In this document: positions 1 through 11,454 of the stretch, one piece after another
Position numbering within the stretch: position 1 is the first letter of the stretch
Layout: every line of letters starts with the position of its first letter
DNA from: Adiantum capillus-veneris
Lineage: Eukaryota; Streptophyta; Polypodiopsida; Polypodiales; Pteridaceae
Reading direction: 5' to 3'
Assembly (NCBI GenBank): GCA_014529385.2
Contig: CM043942.1
Location: 18,181,991-18,245,990, forward strand
DNA: 64,000 bases
Translations under genes and position numbers: made by a program
Notes under the pieces: generated by a model
The model's database searches: none
Told to the model about the DNA's origin: nothing
The model's input: the letters and a program-made list of their open reading frames with translations, nothing else

Positions 1-1374
1 CAATAGGTTTAACAATAGACCCATTGGCCATCTTCACTACTATGGTTGTGGTCGCAAGGTGAGGTCTTCCCATAGTTTCCCAGCAATTTTTAGTTATAAT
101 GCTAACCCCAGCGCCACCATCAAGGATTCCCTTCACATTTAATCCCTTAGTAGTGATTGGTATGGTCGCATTGGATTCATCACCCTCAAAGTATTGTCCC
201 AACTTGTTAACAGGTATTTCTATAACAAGGTTCTCATCTAGGTTGGGTTGTGGATCTAAGTGTTCCTCCTCTATTGGCATCTCCCCAGCTCCATCCATCT
301 GTGCAAATTGTGGTAACCCAAACTTTAGTTCTCCATTGAGAAAGGCTTGAAGAGCTGAGACTAGCTCAAGATCTTTATATAGTTTGGACATGATGGTGGT
401 TCTAACTTCTGAAGACATGAAATCCATCAATTTGTCAATGTTTAACGGCACCTTTTGGACTTCAGTCCCTTGACGTGGGGAAGATGGGATCTCCATTTCT
501 TCGATAGGATCAATTAGTCCCTCTGTAAACATTCTTTCCATCAAGAAGTGAGTACGCCCACTTTCCCATGACTTTAAGTCACTTTCTTCTTGGATGACAC
601 TAGGTATGGCTAAGGGTCTATGGACTTGGTGAGGTTGATGTTGCATAGGGAACACGGTGTCTGTAATCTGGATCTTCCTAGGTGTTGGTTCTAGATCCCT
701 TTGGGTATCTTCTACCAAACTCCTTAATTGCTTGACTCGCTCAATCTCCTCTATAGGGTTTGGGTAAGTTCCTATCTTCTTTTTGGATCCTGTCCATTGT
801 GGCTCATGAAGATCTTCCTTGTTGGTTTCTATCTTAGTGGTCTTTTTGGTCTCCATGGTTTCACCTGAATTAGAATCTTCTTCAGCGTCGTTCATATATA
901 CGGGGTCGTCACCAGTCCCTATGTTGGTCTTTGAACTGGGGTCTGACTTCGCTGCTTTTTGCGATCTCTTTCTTCGTGTTTTCTTCTTTTTCTGAGATTG
1001 GGCAATTGATGCCGTGTCTCTTTCCTCAAGAATATAATCTTGTTTTTGGAGCATCGATCGTGTGAGTACGTTTACTGGTACCACGGGTGTACTTGGTGAT
1101 GGCTCCTCGGCAACTTCAATCAAGTTTAATGGCGTAATCTTCCGTGCATTTGGATTATTTGGACATTGGGCAATCAAATGATCTATGCCACATCGATTAT
1201 ACATGAGTATCAGCATTGGATAGGTGCTTGCTTGATTGGTTTGCATTAGTGTGGTTTTCTTTTGTAGCCTAATAGGACACTCGGCTACACAATGCGGACC
1301 TCCACACTCATAGCATTGAAGAGGTGGTCTCTTAGCAGTGTAATTGATGTTTTGGCCTCTTGCCGCAAGAGCAG
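1..1374 (-). CDS. Element A gag C-terminus and protease (partial, open to window edge)
   Basis: One minus-strand frame stays open from about 1340 to the window edge. It starts with two zinc-knuckle-like motifs (CYECGGPHCVAEC, then CGIDHLIAQC). A Lys/Arg- and Glu-rich spacer follows. It ends in a retropepsin-like segment at about 1-140 reading GILDGGAGVSIITKN. Retropepsins normally have D-[ST]-G-A; here the second position is Gly (DGGA), so activity is doubtful. The layout matches the gag-spacer-protease region of elements B and C. The start is unclear because the upstream gag frame (stop near 1375) is in a different phase, which implies a frameshift. Assignment as gag/PR is firm; catalytic competence is not. 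Confidence 0.75.
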
Positions 1375-3978
1375 CTACTTGATATACATGTTTGACTTGT
1401 CCCCAATAGTCCTCCATGTAGTATTGTGGACTTTCTTCAAGCACATCCATCCATAGGCAATATTAGGATCTATATCTTCCTCACAGCCTTCCAAACAAGC
1501 AATAGATGACTCACAACCCACTTGATTCACAGAAGTGATTCTCGGATGTGGTGGTTGCAGTCCTAGCACTGGAGGTGGTAAAGGTGTTCTTTGAACAAAA
1601 TTTTGGGCCCTAGGGACGATGTGTTGTGATGTTTGTTCAAGAGGTGCGGCCGGCATCAATGCAGGCACTCGAGGTGTTTCTGTCCATGCTAAGGTTGGTC
1701 TATTGGCCATCGCGTGCTTAAATACTATGCAATCCTTAGCTTGATGACCATACCTTTCACATGCATTGCAATTCCCATTGAATTTTACTCTAAAAGAAGT
1801 GCATTCAGTGGTACTATGCGGTCCATAGCACACTGAGCACCATTGTTGCTCCCTTCTTGGATACATATGATTGTTTTGCGGAGCACGATTATCCCTAAGA
1901 CTCTCTTGAATAGCCTTGGTGAGATCTGCTAAAGTCATCTCAGATATCTTTGGCTCCTTAGCAATAGGCTTTAGGGTCATTGGCTGATGCCCTGATGCTT
2001 ACGAGCTAATAGATTTAGGCTCAACAGACACTCTTTCTCCTTGAATCATTAAATTATCCTCCAATTGGATCGCATTGGTGGTCACTGCTTCCCAAGTGAT
2101 GATACCTCTAATGACTAGGCCATTGTAGATATCCTCATGTCGTAATCCCCTAATGAATCTATCAAGAAATTGGTTATTGTTGAAGCACTCATTTGGATTA
2201 CATCGAGAATTCAAATGCTTCAAGCGACTTATAAAGTCTCTCAGCGACTCTCCTTCCTCTCATTGGGCTTTCTGGAGCTGAGAGGCTACACCCCAAAGCA
2301 CTCCCTCTCGTATGTATTCTTTCAAGAACAGTCTCCTAAGAGTAGGGTAAATCATTTTTTCTTCCACCCTTAGGGTTCTATACCAATCCCCAGCCTTTCC
2401 ACTTAAGATTAGGCTTAAAGCATTGCTCTTAGTAGATCATTGTGTTCTCCTAGAGAATCGCATATTTTTTCAAACACTTCGATATGCTTTCTCACATCCC
2501 CGTCTCCACTAAATTTTTGTGTGAGCTTGGCTATTTGTACTGCCTTACTTCTAGGCTCTCTATCAGGCGCGTTACGCATATTCTCAGCAATAGATCGATC
2601 GATAGCTTGAGCAAATGTTGCCAAGTCACCTAAGTGAGCAGGCACCGTGGGTGGAGGTGCTCCAGAGACTACATGTGGAGTAGGTATTGGCATCAGGCTT
2701 GGCGCATAGGAAGCCCTTGGGTTCCACGTTGGGGTACGGTGTTGTGCCATGTGGTGGTCCAAAGTTCATATGTGTGGCCCTAGGCATAGCAGACGTCGGA
2801 TGTGACATGCTAATGCTAGCCTGTATAGTCCCATGGAAATAAGAACTTGGGTGTTGTGGTTGTGGAGCATAGGTAGTTGAAACAATGGGAGGAGTAGGGA
2901 CTACATGAGTACGAGGACCCATGGGTGTATACGATTGGTACACACTTGTAGGTACTACTATAGGCATTGAGCTACCATGTAGAGGTGCTTTACTAACAAA
3001 TGAGGTCCATGACGTATTTCTCGGCATGCCCATCATTGGGGTAGGCATGGTAGCCGTGATGTCATCAAGGGAAAGATGAGCTAGACTTGGAAAGGTGAAG
3101 CTATCACTTGTGGGCTCAGATTGCACTGAGACCCCTTGCGAAACAACATATGGAGGATCCATCGGACTTGCCAAGGGAGTCTCCATTTGCGATAAGGTTG
3201 ATTGTTTAGCCTTTCCTGTATCCAAGAATCTCATGAGACTCGTTGAAGTCATGTTGATCCCCTTGTTCTGTCTCTCTAACTCTATAACCCTATGGATGAC
3301 CTCACAAACTCTTTGTTGTTGATCATCCACACTAGTAGTACCCATTGTGGATTGCAGGACATCTAACCAACCCACGTGATAGGTGTGACCTGTGTATAGG
3401 TTCCCGTTTGTAGTTCGTACTCACAGTTCTCATTTAGGAACACTCCATCTAGGATTGAGGTGCTAGGGGTGTCCTTTGAGCTAGATGCAATGTTGCTTTC
3501 TAGGGGTTGGCCCTTAGCGGTTGCTAAGTCAGGAGCACTCGATTTCTCTCTTAGCAAGGATATTGACATAGGGGCTTTCACTTTTAACTCTCTTCGTTGC
3601 TCCGCCTTACGTAAGCTCTCGACTTCCTTTTCCCTCGCTGCAAGGATATATCGCTCAACCTCTTGCACTTTGGCAAGGCTTCTACCATTGGGTAATATGA
3701 CCTCGGAGGGGAATAACTTTGAAGAGTCATGAGGTGAAGTTAATGAAGTATTAACGTGCACATTCTCTAACGGTATAGGGTCTACATTGGTCAATGGTCA
3801 CGAATAAAGAATTTACTTCCCCACCCCCCTCATTTACATCATTAGCTCCATGTTCGGAGCGAGTGGCTCTACTAAAGGTTTTCTTCAGGCAACTAAGCAC
3901 GCTCGGCCCAAACCATGGGCCCATGGCATGCATGTCTTGGCTTGACCTATCGGGATTAGGCATTGGGAAACCCTTCAT
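1375..3978 (-). pseudogene. Element A gag (frameshifted)
   Basis: Capsid/nucleocapsid precursor of a Gypsy element, now in several overlapping frames. The N-terminal part (about 3978-3363) is charged and Glu/Lys-rich. A Pro/Thr/Met-rich section follows (3375-2626). The retrotransposon gag core (2762-1999) includes TQKFSGDGDVRKHIEVFEKI, then QFLDRFIRGLRHEDIYNGL, the typical C-terminal helices of Retrotrans_gag. Zinc knuckles sit at 1860-1740: CSVCYGPHSTTEC and CNACERYGHQAKDC. Frame changes near 3370, 2690, 2400, 1990 and 1375 show it is not translatable as one protein. The first ATG at 3978 is a plausible start because the sequence upstream is AT-rich leader. Confidence 0.8.
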
Positions 3979-4687
3979 GACGTCGTAGTCAGAGGAAGAG
4001 TCACTAGCCGCTATGTTTGGTCTTGGTTTGTACTACCTTGGGTCCCCGCCAAGGGCCCGGAACCTAAAGTAGGTGGATATTGAGAACTCGCGTAAGTCAA
4101 AATTCTCTCTAGTTGCTCCGTCTCTAGCACACAACCAGAGCGCAGATGCATGTGCCTTTGGCACCCTACTAGCGTCGGCGAATAACCTCGAAGGTTAACC
4201 GCTTACCTTTTTTAGGTGTCCGTTTTCACTCGTGTTTTTTACGTTTTTAATTTTTTTTAATGTTTTTTAATGTTTGATTGTTTTGATTAAAGTGTGTGAT
4301 AGCTTGAAACAAGCGTATCACTTAGAGGGTCGATGTGTGCTTTACAGCACAATTTTCGGGCATTTGAAGTTCCGTTGGTCCTCAAAAAATCGACTTTTAG
4401 CTACGTGTGAAGCTAAAATTCGTAATTTTAAAAAGCGACTGAGGCCTAAGCCTGAGCGTGAGCTTGGGCTTGGGTCTGGGCTTGGGTCTAAGAGATATTC
4501 CCGATCCCGGTACTACCTTTAATTTTTTTTTAAAAAAATTATTTATTGTTTTTTTTTTTTAAGGATAAGGTCGTCGTGGCCTGCGCGAGAGCACACACAC
4601 TCTATCTACCTACTTCTAACTAATTCATCTACTCTTACACACTAACACACTCTATTAGCTCTCACAGATCTACTTCCTACTTATTGT
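3979..4687 (-). other. Element A leader, gag-proximal part
   Basis: Untranslated leader between gag and the point where element B inserted; it resumes at 16948. It is AT-rich with poly-T/poly-A blocks at 4245-4275 and 4520-4560. There is one good hairpin: GTGATA-GCTT (4296-4305) pairs with AAGC-TATCAC (4311-4321) with a single bulged G. No ORF or tandem array is seen. It lacks the palindrome arrays found in the B and C leaders. Confidence 0.6.
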
Positions 4688-4692
4688 ACACA

Positions 4693-5637
4693 TGTTGACC
4701 GCCGGGTCAACAACACAACATAACTCAAGTTTCGTACCAAAGTCTTATCTTTTGCGAGTTATGAAATGCTGCGGATTATGGCTATAAACATCATTTGTAA
4801 TGAGTAGTTATTCTAGTTTCAGAAGCCGGGGTGCAATGGCACTTCCAGATTGTAAATACAAAGCCATTTGACCCTTTCAACCCCATTTTTGGTTAAACCT
4901 AAGGTAGCCTTAGTATATAAGGTACCTAGGTCATTTTGTAAAGGAGACTTTAATCATAATCAAAACTTTAGCGCTGTTGTCTACTATGTGTGAGAGAGAA
5001 AGAGAGTGAGCATGAGCTTTATCCTCTCGCTACGCGCGGCTCGCTCAACACATTGGAGATCCGACTACACCATTGCTGTAGGCTCGAGAAGAGCTACGCA
5101 ACAACGCCAAGCATTCCACGTGAGACGAAGCGCACACACCGACGCATCTACGAGCTATTTGTGGCCGTAAGTGTATCAAACGATGTTTGTTTTCTGTGTG
5201 CTATTAGTCTATAGATGGCGACATAAGCTACGCATAGGTACTCATAAATTTCAGTTTCAGGCACTTTCAAAATTCTGCTTTGTCATCCTACGCGTTTTCC
5301 GCAAATGGGTTTAGAGTGAGGGTTTTGAGTGTAGAAGATTAGGGACACGTGTATCCTAGTGAGGGGATGGTGTTCCTTAAGTTTCGTATGAATCTCGCAT
5401 GATTAGGTGAGTTTCCTTCCATATGTGTGTATGTGGCTAGGTGGTGTAGTTGAGAGCAGTGAGGTTCTTGATTGTGGTTTAGTTGGCCTTCTAGAGTGTT
5501 GTATGTGTAGGATGGTCTCAGCCTGACAAGCTAAAGAGATTTCCTCCGTGTGCCTATCGTGTCATTTGTGTCCTCGATTGACATTATGTTGATCTAGGTA
5601 GTGTTTGCAGGCACTTCATGGGTGTGTGAGTCGCTCC
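4693..5637 (+). repeat. Inverted third LTR of element B
   Basis: Reads TGTTGACC...GTCGCTCC on the plus strand, the reverse complement of the LTRs at 5654-6611 and 15987-16942. It lacks only the last seven bases of U5 (TCCAACA). It is separated from the 3' LTR by the PBS copy only, which gives a palindrome of about 945-bp arms around a ~23-bp spacer. It contains the half-motif CATCCTACGCGT at 5284-5295. Confidence 0.9.
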
Positions 5638-5652
5638 CCGGCAGCGGCGCCA
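5635..5652 (-). other. Ectopic copy of the tRNA-Asp primer-binding site
   Basis: Sense strand reads TGGCGCCGCTGCCGGGGA, 18 nt, one base after the end of the 3' LTR. A PBS copy next to a 3' LTR is expected only on plus-strand strong-stop DNA, where RT copies the first 18 nt of the tRNA. The last three bases (GGA) overlap the start of the inverted LTR as microhomology. Confidence 0.85.
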
Positions 5653-5653
5653 A

Positions 5654-6611
5654 TGTTGGAGGAGCGAATCACACACCCATGAAGTGCATGCAAACACTAC
5701 CTAGATCAACATATTGTCAATCGAGGACACAGATGACACAATAGACACACGGAGGAAATCTCTTTAGCTTGTCAGGCTGAGACCATCCTACACATACAAC
5801 ACTCTGGAAGGCCAACTAAACCACAATCAAGAACCTCACTACTCTCAACTACACCACCTAGCCACATACACACATACGGAAGGTAACTCACCTAATCATG
5901 CCAGATTCATACAAAACTTAAGGAACACCATCCCCTCACTAGGATACACATGTCCCTAATCTTCTACACTCAAAACCCTCACTCTAAACCCATCTGCGGA
6001 AAACGCGTAGGATGACAGAGTAGAATTTTGAAAGTGCCCGAAACTGAAATTTATGAGTACCTATGCATAGCTTATGTCGCCATCTATTGACTACTAGCAC
6101 GCAGAAAACAAACATCGTTTGATACACTTACGGCCACAAATAGCTCGTAGATGCGTCGGTGTGTGCGCTTCGTCTTGCGTGGAATGCTTGGCGTTGTCGC
6201 GTAGCTCTTCTCGAGCCTACAGCAATGGTGCAGCCGGATCTCCAATGTGTTGAGCGAGCCGCGCGTAGCGAGAGGATAAAGCTCATGCTCACTCTCTTTC
6301 TCTCTCACACATAGTAGATGGCGCGCAGCGCTAAAGTTTTGATTATGATAAAAGTCTCCTTTACAAAATGACCTAGGTACCTTATATACTAAGGCTACCT
6401 TAGTTTTAATCAAAAATGGGGGTTTGAAAGGGTCAAATGGCTTTGTATTTACAATCTGGAAGTGCCATTGCACCCCGGCTTCTGAAACTAGAATAACTAC
6501 TCATTACAAATGATGTTTATAGCCATAATCCGCAGCATTTCATAACTCGCAAAAGATAAGACTTTGGTACGAAACTTGAGTTATGTTGTGTTGTTGACCC
6601 GGAGGTCAACA
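5654..6611 (-). repeat. 3' LTR of element B
   Basis: 958-bp LTR, TGTTGG...GGTCAACA on the plus strand. To its right (6612-6626) the minus strand reads a purine-rich CGCGGAAGGGGTGTG, a plausible polypurine tract, which identifies it as the 3' LTR of B. A TATATA-containing stretch lies near 6385. It contains ACGCGTAGGATG at 6004-6015, half of the leader palindrome. Confidence 0.88.
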
Positions 6612-8328
6612 CACACCCCTTCCGCGTTCATGTCGTCCTCGACATGGCCTGATTGTCGATGGCGATGTGGTCTTTGCTGTCGTTTTGGCTTCATCTGTTT
6701 CACTGCTTGTAACTTTGTCGAACCACAACAAGAACTATGATCCATTAGAGCGGACATCTATCATCATAACCATTCATCTTTTGAGATCCTCTGATTACTT
6801 TTATGTCTGCTTTCTTCATTGGGGACTTCTTTGTTCCTGTGCAATCATGTTGTTAGTGTTGTCTGCATCTTTGTCATTGTAGGCCATTCTTCGACTCGCC
6901 ATTGAGGAGAAGTATGCTATGATCTGAAATTGGTGCTCCGATTCATTTGTCAATTGATTTGAGTAGCATTTCCTTATTGTTGATGTAGAAGGAATATGTA
7001 CAAGAGGATGGTGATAGGTGTCTTTAGATTAGGGTCTAAAACCTGGATGACCAAAGGGAAAAAACCCAGTGGTGGGAAAAAAAATGCCTTTGGTATATGC
7101 TCTTATTGGAGTTGAGCAGTTGAACGTGAAGTACATGTTCATGAAAGGTGAGTGCTTGGGTGAAACACGGAAAGAGTGCCTGATGCAAGTGCCAATTGTG
7201 GGACACTCTATATGCATATGAGAAATTTTTCTACAAAAGCATGCAATGTGAAAGAAGGAGATGATGGGTGTTTCGAGGAATAAATGTAGCACATGTGACA
7301 TCAAAAGATGTCTCAATAGCTTCCACATTTCCAAGAAGGGTTGTCGATGTGGAAGTTTCTCCACTCGTATCTCATTGTGCTCAGTACGTGAGTGTCTTTT
7401 GGACCTTCTCCTTCACTTCACCAGACTTAAGTACTTAGACTTCGACTCTTTTGCTCACCTATACCAGCATGAGCGACACAACGTAAATATTCTCAACTCT
7501 TCCAGCTTGAGCAGTACCTAGAATAGCTAAGACGCTTAGACCACAGAGAATATTACTTGAAGCTTTGGGACTAACACCTCACTCATTTTGTAGCTTAGCT
7601 ACTTGACTCTGACTTGTATGACTTGTCAGTTGCATGTTGACACTGCTTTGTGACAAGTTCTTTGGCTGTTGTAGTGGCTGTTGAGACATACTTTGTGAAT
7701 TTTCATCGTTTTCTTGTACCTTCTTCTCTTTGTAGTGCTCAGGCCTCTCGTGAGTCTTTTCTTCATGTGGATTATAGATTTTTTTATTTTTTCTTAATAA
7801 TAAACAAAGAAAATCTTAAAACAACTCAACAAAAGAAAAATCATTCAAATAGAAATCTAAATGCTATGTACACTATACACATATCCCTAGGGGCTCATAT
7901 ATGGATTTTGTCCCCATACTCCTCTGTAACACTACTATGAGGGCATATACTCTAAATTTCATCAAAAAATTATCACAATAAAACAAAAAAATTCAATGCC
8001 TCTCACAAAACATTGCCCTCTAATAGTCATAATGTTAGGTCCGCATTCAGAATGCCTCTCCCCTTCCTATTTGGAGTCATCCTTTCCGACAGGGTATCGC
8101 AAAGGGTATGTGTTGTGCTTGGGCAATTAAAAGTTGTGCCTATGTAGGCCTTGTAATGTAGCCCTATTATGCATACACAGTCAATGCATGGAAAAGATTT
8201 ATGTTGTGCAAGATGTGGGTATAAGCAATTTTCTTATTGGCATTTGTTGGTGAGGCTTCCTATTCTAAGCAATGTAATGGTCTTTGAAGCTTCTGTATCG
8301 TTGCTTGATTGAAGCGACTAGCTCTCTT
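6612..8328 (-). other. Element B 3' internal region, unclassified
   Basis: Occupies the place between the last recognisable coding region and the 3' LTR, where C has RT, integrase and extra ORFs. I find no RT, RNase H or integrase motif on either strand. Only short ORFs of about 60-110 codons occur, with no recognisable similarity. It is AT-rich around 7780-7860. Some may be a further degraded insertion; I see no terminal repeats that would define one. Confidence 0.5.
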
Positions 8329-8880
8329 CTAACTATACTGTAATCGTAGGAAGAATTGTAAGAATTCAAGCGGCGATACACTGACAGCAGTTTTGTTGTT
8401 CTTCTTTGGGACCCATTTCTTTGCGATTATTGGTTGTTTTGTTGCTGGCTCTCGTTTGGGAACCCATACTTGCCCATGCTTCATTTGTGTTTGAAGAGAC
8501 TTCTTTGGGATCCACCTTTTTGTTGTGTGAGCCTTCAACAGTGTTCTTTGCTTCAGCCCTTGTACGCTTGGTTGGGGACGGGATTTAGGCTTTGAAAGTT
8601 GATACTGTGGTTGTTTTGGAATCCAAATGAATTCCTAACTTTTTTGTGCTTGAATCAACTTCGTTGGAGCCCAAACCTGAGTTGTGAAAGCTTGCAATTT
8701 TGTGATATTCTTACCCGTTCATGCACGCTTTCCTTGCTTTTGTTTTGGTGTTCGATCTTGTGATTTGTCATTAGAGATCTTTGTCTTCTTGATCCATATA
8801 TGTTTTTGGCCGATCTGGCTTTTTGGTATCCAGATTTGTCGAGCTTTTTGTCTTTGACTTGTTGTCCTATTCTTTTGACC
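8329..8880 (-). pseudogene. W-[IV]-P-K motif repeat region of element B
   Basis: The minus strand encodes spaced copies of a short motif: KRWIPKKS, QVWVPKRE, KKWVPKKN, and upstream degenerate forms such as IWIPK, across several frames. A similar motif array lies downstream of integrase in element C (QIWVPK twice, near 48600-48690). The motif resembles short WVPK repeats seen near zinc knuckles in plant retrotransposon polyproteins. Function unknown. Stops break the frame between 8540 and 8880. Confidence 0.55.
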
Positions 8881-8882
8881 TG

Positions 8883-9761
8883 TCATGGTTGTTGCTGAAG
8901 GGGTTGGTGATAGTGATGGCCTGAGTTGATGATAGGGATGTCGTAAGATTCATCACTATCGCTACTATCCTCAGCAAGGTTGACTTCTTGTACTTTCCCT
9001 TGATTTTTTGGCTGGTAGTGGAAAGTTACTGTCTGTTTGCTCGTGGGTGGTAGTTTCTTGGAGGACTTTTCTAGCCCATTGATTAGAGCATTGTTAGCTC
9101 GTTGCTCTGGTCGTATTCCTCCTAGCTGAGTCTTTGCATCCTTATTAGGAGCCATGTATGAGGATGCTTGTGGTGGCTGTGTCTTCACCGAGGACTTTGG
9201 AATCCACTTTTGATGCACTTTATTCATGTAGCGATGACATTGATTCTTGGGTCGTTGATCTTCTTGAAGCTCGAAGTGTTCTACAGAGTCATAGAATTCG
9301 TCTTCTTCTTTATATTTTGATTCTCCACATTTCTTTGTTTGCTCCTTATGTCGAGAGCTTGTTGATGTCTGGTTCTCTTCGTTTTCCTGGATTACACTCA
9401 CTACAAAATAAGGAACGACATCATAGCCATTTTCGTCACAAAACTTTGTTGTGGGAGCATCCTCCACGGCGCACACGTCCAGAGTATCCAAGATGTGTTC
9501 CCGTCCAAAAGACTCTAACTCTTCTTCAGGAAATGGTTTTGGGATATATTCCATATCCTCTATAACCCGCTCTAGGATACATTCCTCAAGTTTCAAGCTA
9601 CCACATTGTGAAACTCCACACATCCACAGTTCTTTAGGCTTACCTAACCAAGCTGGAAGTTCTGATCCTGCTATTGTGGCGGAATCAAACTCCTCAACCG
9701 GTGTTCTCGTCACATCCCTATAGCTATGGTCCCTCAAGTTTATCTTTGTTATGGTTTCCAT
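8883..9761 (-). CDS. Element B post-protease acidic linker protein
   Basis: 292-codon ORF directly downstream of protease. The N-terminal segment (ITKINLRDHSYRDV, then ELWMCGVSQCGSLKLEECIL) is clearly homologous to the element C segment at 53056-53337 (ITRVNLKDHTYRDL, IWMCGASKNGSLKREECIL). In C this segment lies between protease and RT. The rest is Glu/Asp/Ser-rich with one HQKWIPKSS motif and ends in a Gln/His-rich tail. RT does not follow, so B lost pol here. No enzymatic motif recognised. Confidence 0.7.
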   Translation of the reverse strand: METITKINLRDHSYRDVTRTPVEEFDSATIAGSELPAWLGKPKELWMCGVSQCGSLKLEECILERVIEDMEYIPKPFPEEELESFGREHILDTLDVCAVEDAPTTKFCDENGYDVVPYFVVSVIQENEENQTSTSSRHKEQTKKCGESKYKEEDEFYDSVEHFELQEDQRPKNQCHRYMNKVHQKWIPKSSVKTQPPQASSYMAPNKDAKTQLGGIRPEQRANNALINGLEKSSKKLPPTSKQTVTFHYQPKNQGKVQEVNLAEDSSDSDESYDIPIINSGHHYHQPLQQQP

Positions 9762-9794
9762 ATGTCTCAGGTAGATATGGTCATAACCCCAATC

Positions 9795-10292
9795 TTAGAC
9801 CATTTTCAATTGTCGCATGAATGGTCTTCCCAGAATGATGTCATAGTTGTTCTTCTTGCCAAAGTCAACAACAGCAAAAGTGTGTTCATATTCAATGCCA
9901 CAAGAAGTAACAAGTACTTTTTCTAGCAGTCCTAGGGGCTTTTCCTTGTGTCCGTCTGCAAGCTGCAGGGTCATTCGTGTGGATATCAAGGTCGGTTTTC
10001 CCCATTTTTTCCAAACCTCTTTGGTTGCAATGGCCACACCAGCTCCACTGTCAAGGATTGCATTGGTTTTTACACCATTGAATTCCACAGGAAGGGTGGT
10101 GTTTCCATCTTCTCCCTCGTAATACTCGCCTACCTTGCTTAATGGCACTGGCCTAGTATTTAGTTGAGGCATTTCAAGCTCTTTGATGCCTTCCTCGATT
10201 TGAGTCATTGGGGCTTTTACACCAAATTTCTCTAGACATTTACCCACATTAGCCCACATGTTTGGTCTTATTCTGAGCAACTCAGCTAACAT
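9795..10292 (-). CDS. Element B aspartic protease (retropepsin)
   Basis: 165 codons carrying a complete retropepsin pattern. The catalytic segment is NAILDSGAGVAIATKEVW (about residues 77-94) and the C-terminal ILGRPFM (about 152-158) is intact, with the hydrophobic FAVVDFG strand before it. It would cleave Gag/Pol within virus-like particles. The LGRPFM ending also occurs in element C's gag-side protease, supporting a common lineage. The ORF stops soon after the domain; the upstream spacer is a separate frame (10368-10628). This is the only one of the gag-side proteases here with intact catalytic residues. Confidence 0.85.
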   Translation of the reverse strand: MLAELLRIRPNMWANVGKCLEKFGVKAPMTQIEEGIKELEMPQLNTRPVPLSKVGEYYEGEDGNTTLPVEFNGVKTNAILDSGAGVAIATKEVWKKWGKPTLISTRMTLQLADGHKEKPLGLLEKVLVTSCGIEYEHTFAVVDFGKKNNYDIILGRPFMRQLKMV

Positions 10293-10367
10293 TATTGTAC
10301 AGGTGACTGGGGTAGATATAATATCTAGTAGCCCCTTTGAATCGATGGCCTTGTTGGGAGACAGTCT

Positions 10368-11250
10368 CTATGATGGGACTGCAACCACATCTGACTTGGT
10401 CTCGTACTCTCCCATGTAGGACGGTAGTGTTCTTAGCGAATGGGGTTGACTATCCATAGATTTTACAGATCCTTTGATGCCCCAATACGATCGCACGTCT
10501 AGATTCATTTGAGATCCAGTCTCAAATTCCTCTATCGGTGGTAGAAACACTCCTCGTTCCTCACCAATCTTGTCTACTCGTCTTCTTAGGTCATCGGCTT
10601 CATTGGCCTCTCTGACTTGTTTCCACAATTCGTCAAGACCATCTATCTCTTTACAATCCTCATATATAGCTTGGTGAAATCCCTCGGAAGAGTTATCCGT
10701 GGTAGTTAGTACTATCCTTGGTTCTAATGCTGGGTCTTTGAGGTTTGGTCTGTGCTCATGACTAGAATCTGGCTCTTTTAGTTCCTAGTTTGGTGGGATT
10801 ACTTGTGTAGGCATGACACGGATCACATCCTCTAGTTTTGCAACTGGTGGTTCTAGTAAAGCTTGGGCTGTTTGAATCATTTTCTGGCACATTTCAAACC
10901 TTTGCTTTTCTAGTTCCGCATAGGAATATGTCATCCACCTGTGTTCTTGGGTTTGGTTGTTTTTGAGCCTCACATCATAGGCTTTCAAGAGGGCATCTAA
11001 TGTCTCATTAACCTTCTCTGCCAACACAGATCCTCCTGAACTAGCACTTCTCGGTTTCTCATCCATGGATGGTTCTTCTAGAGGTTTAACCATCTGTGTA
11101 AGAGAAGGTGCCTCCTTTTCCTCATGTTGTTTTATCTTCTCCTCAGCTTTGGTAAGCTTCTCAACTAGGGATTTTTTCTCTCGTTCCCTGCGTGCTTTCA
11201 TCCTAGTCTTTCTAGATTTCCAACTATTTCGTTTGCTCTTGGTTTTCTAA
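10368..11250 (-). pseudogene. Element B gag-protease spacer
   Basis: Two ORFs in sense order. 11201-10785 is a Lys/Glu-rich likely coiled coil starting MKARREREKKSLVEKLTKAE. 10628-10368 contains LWKQVREANEADDL-type sequence and TLPSYMGEYETKSD. The latter aligns with element C at 53798-54316 (LWEKVREINDESL, TLPSYLGDNKDESI), so it is a conserved spacer of this lineage. The two parts are separated by stops. No catalytic motif seen. Confidence 0.6.
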
Positions 11251-11454
11251 CTAGGTGCGTCTGTCTTTGGTCCATCATCTGTCTTTGGACTCGTGTCACT
11301 TTCCGTGTTCTTTGTCTCTAGATTCTCATCAGCTTTCTTTTGAGCTTGTGCTCTCGTAACTACTTCAACTGGTACAACATTTTCATTTTCTGAGCTACTA
11401 GGGAGCTGAACAATCCCTAATACATTTGTCGTGATTTTCCTGATTTAGTTTGGG

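Noticed and set aside
4990-6473. Paired ORFs on opposite strands (4990-5214 plus, 6084-6473 minus) encoding the same peptide
   Set aside because: They are the same LTR B sequence in inverted copies; a third copy is at 16457-16645. No independent coding evidence.
7029-7521. Overlapping ORFs in the 3' interior of element B
   Set aside because: Opposite-strand ORFs of about 100 codons without domain motifs or homologues elsewhere in the window; treated as chance.
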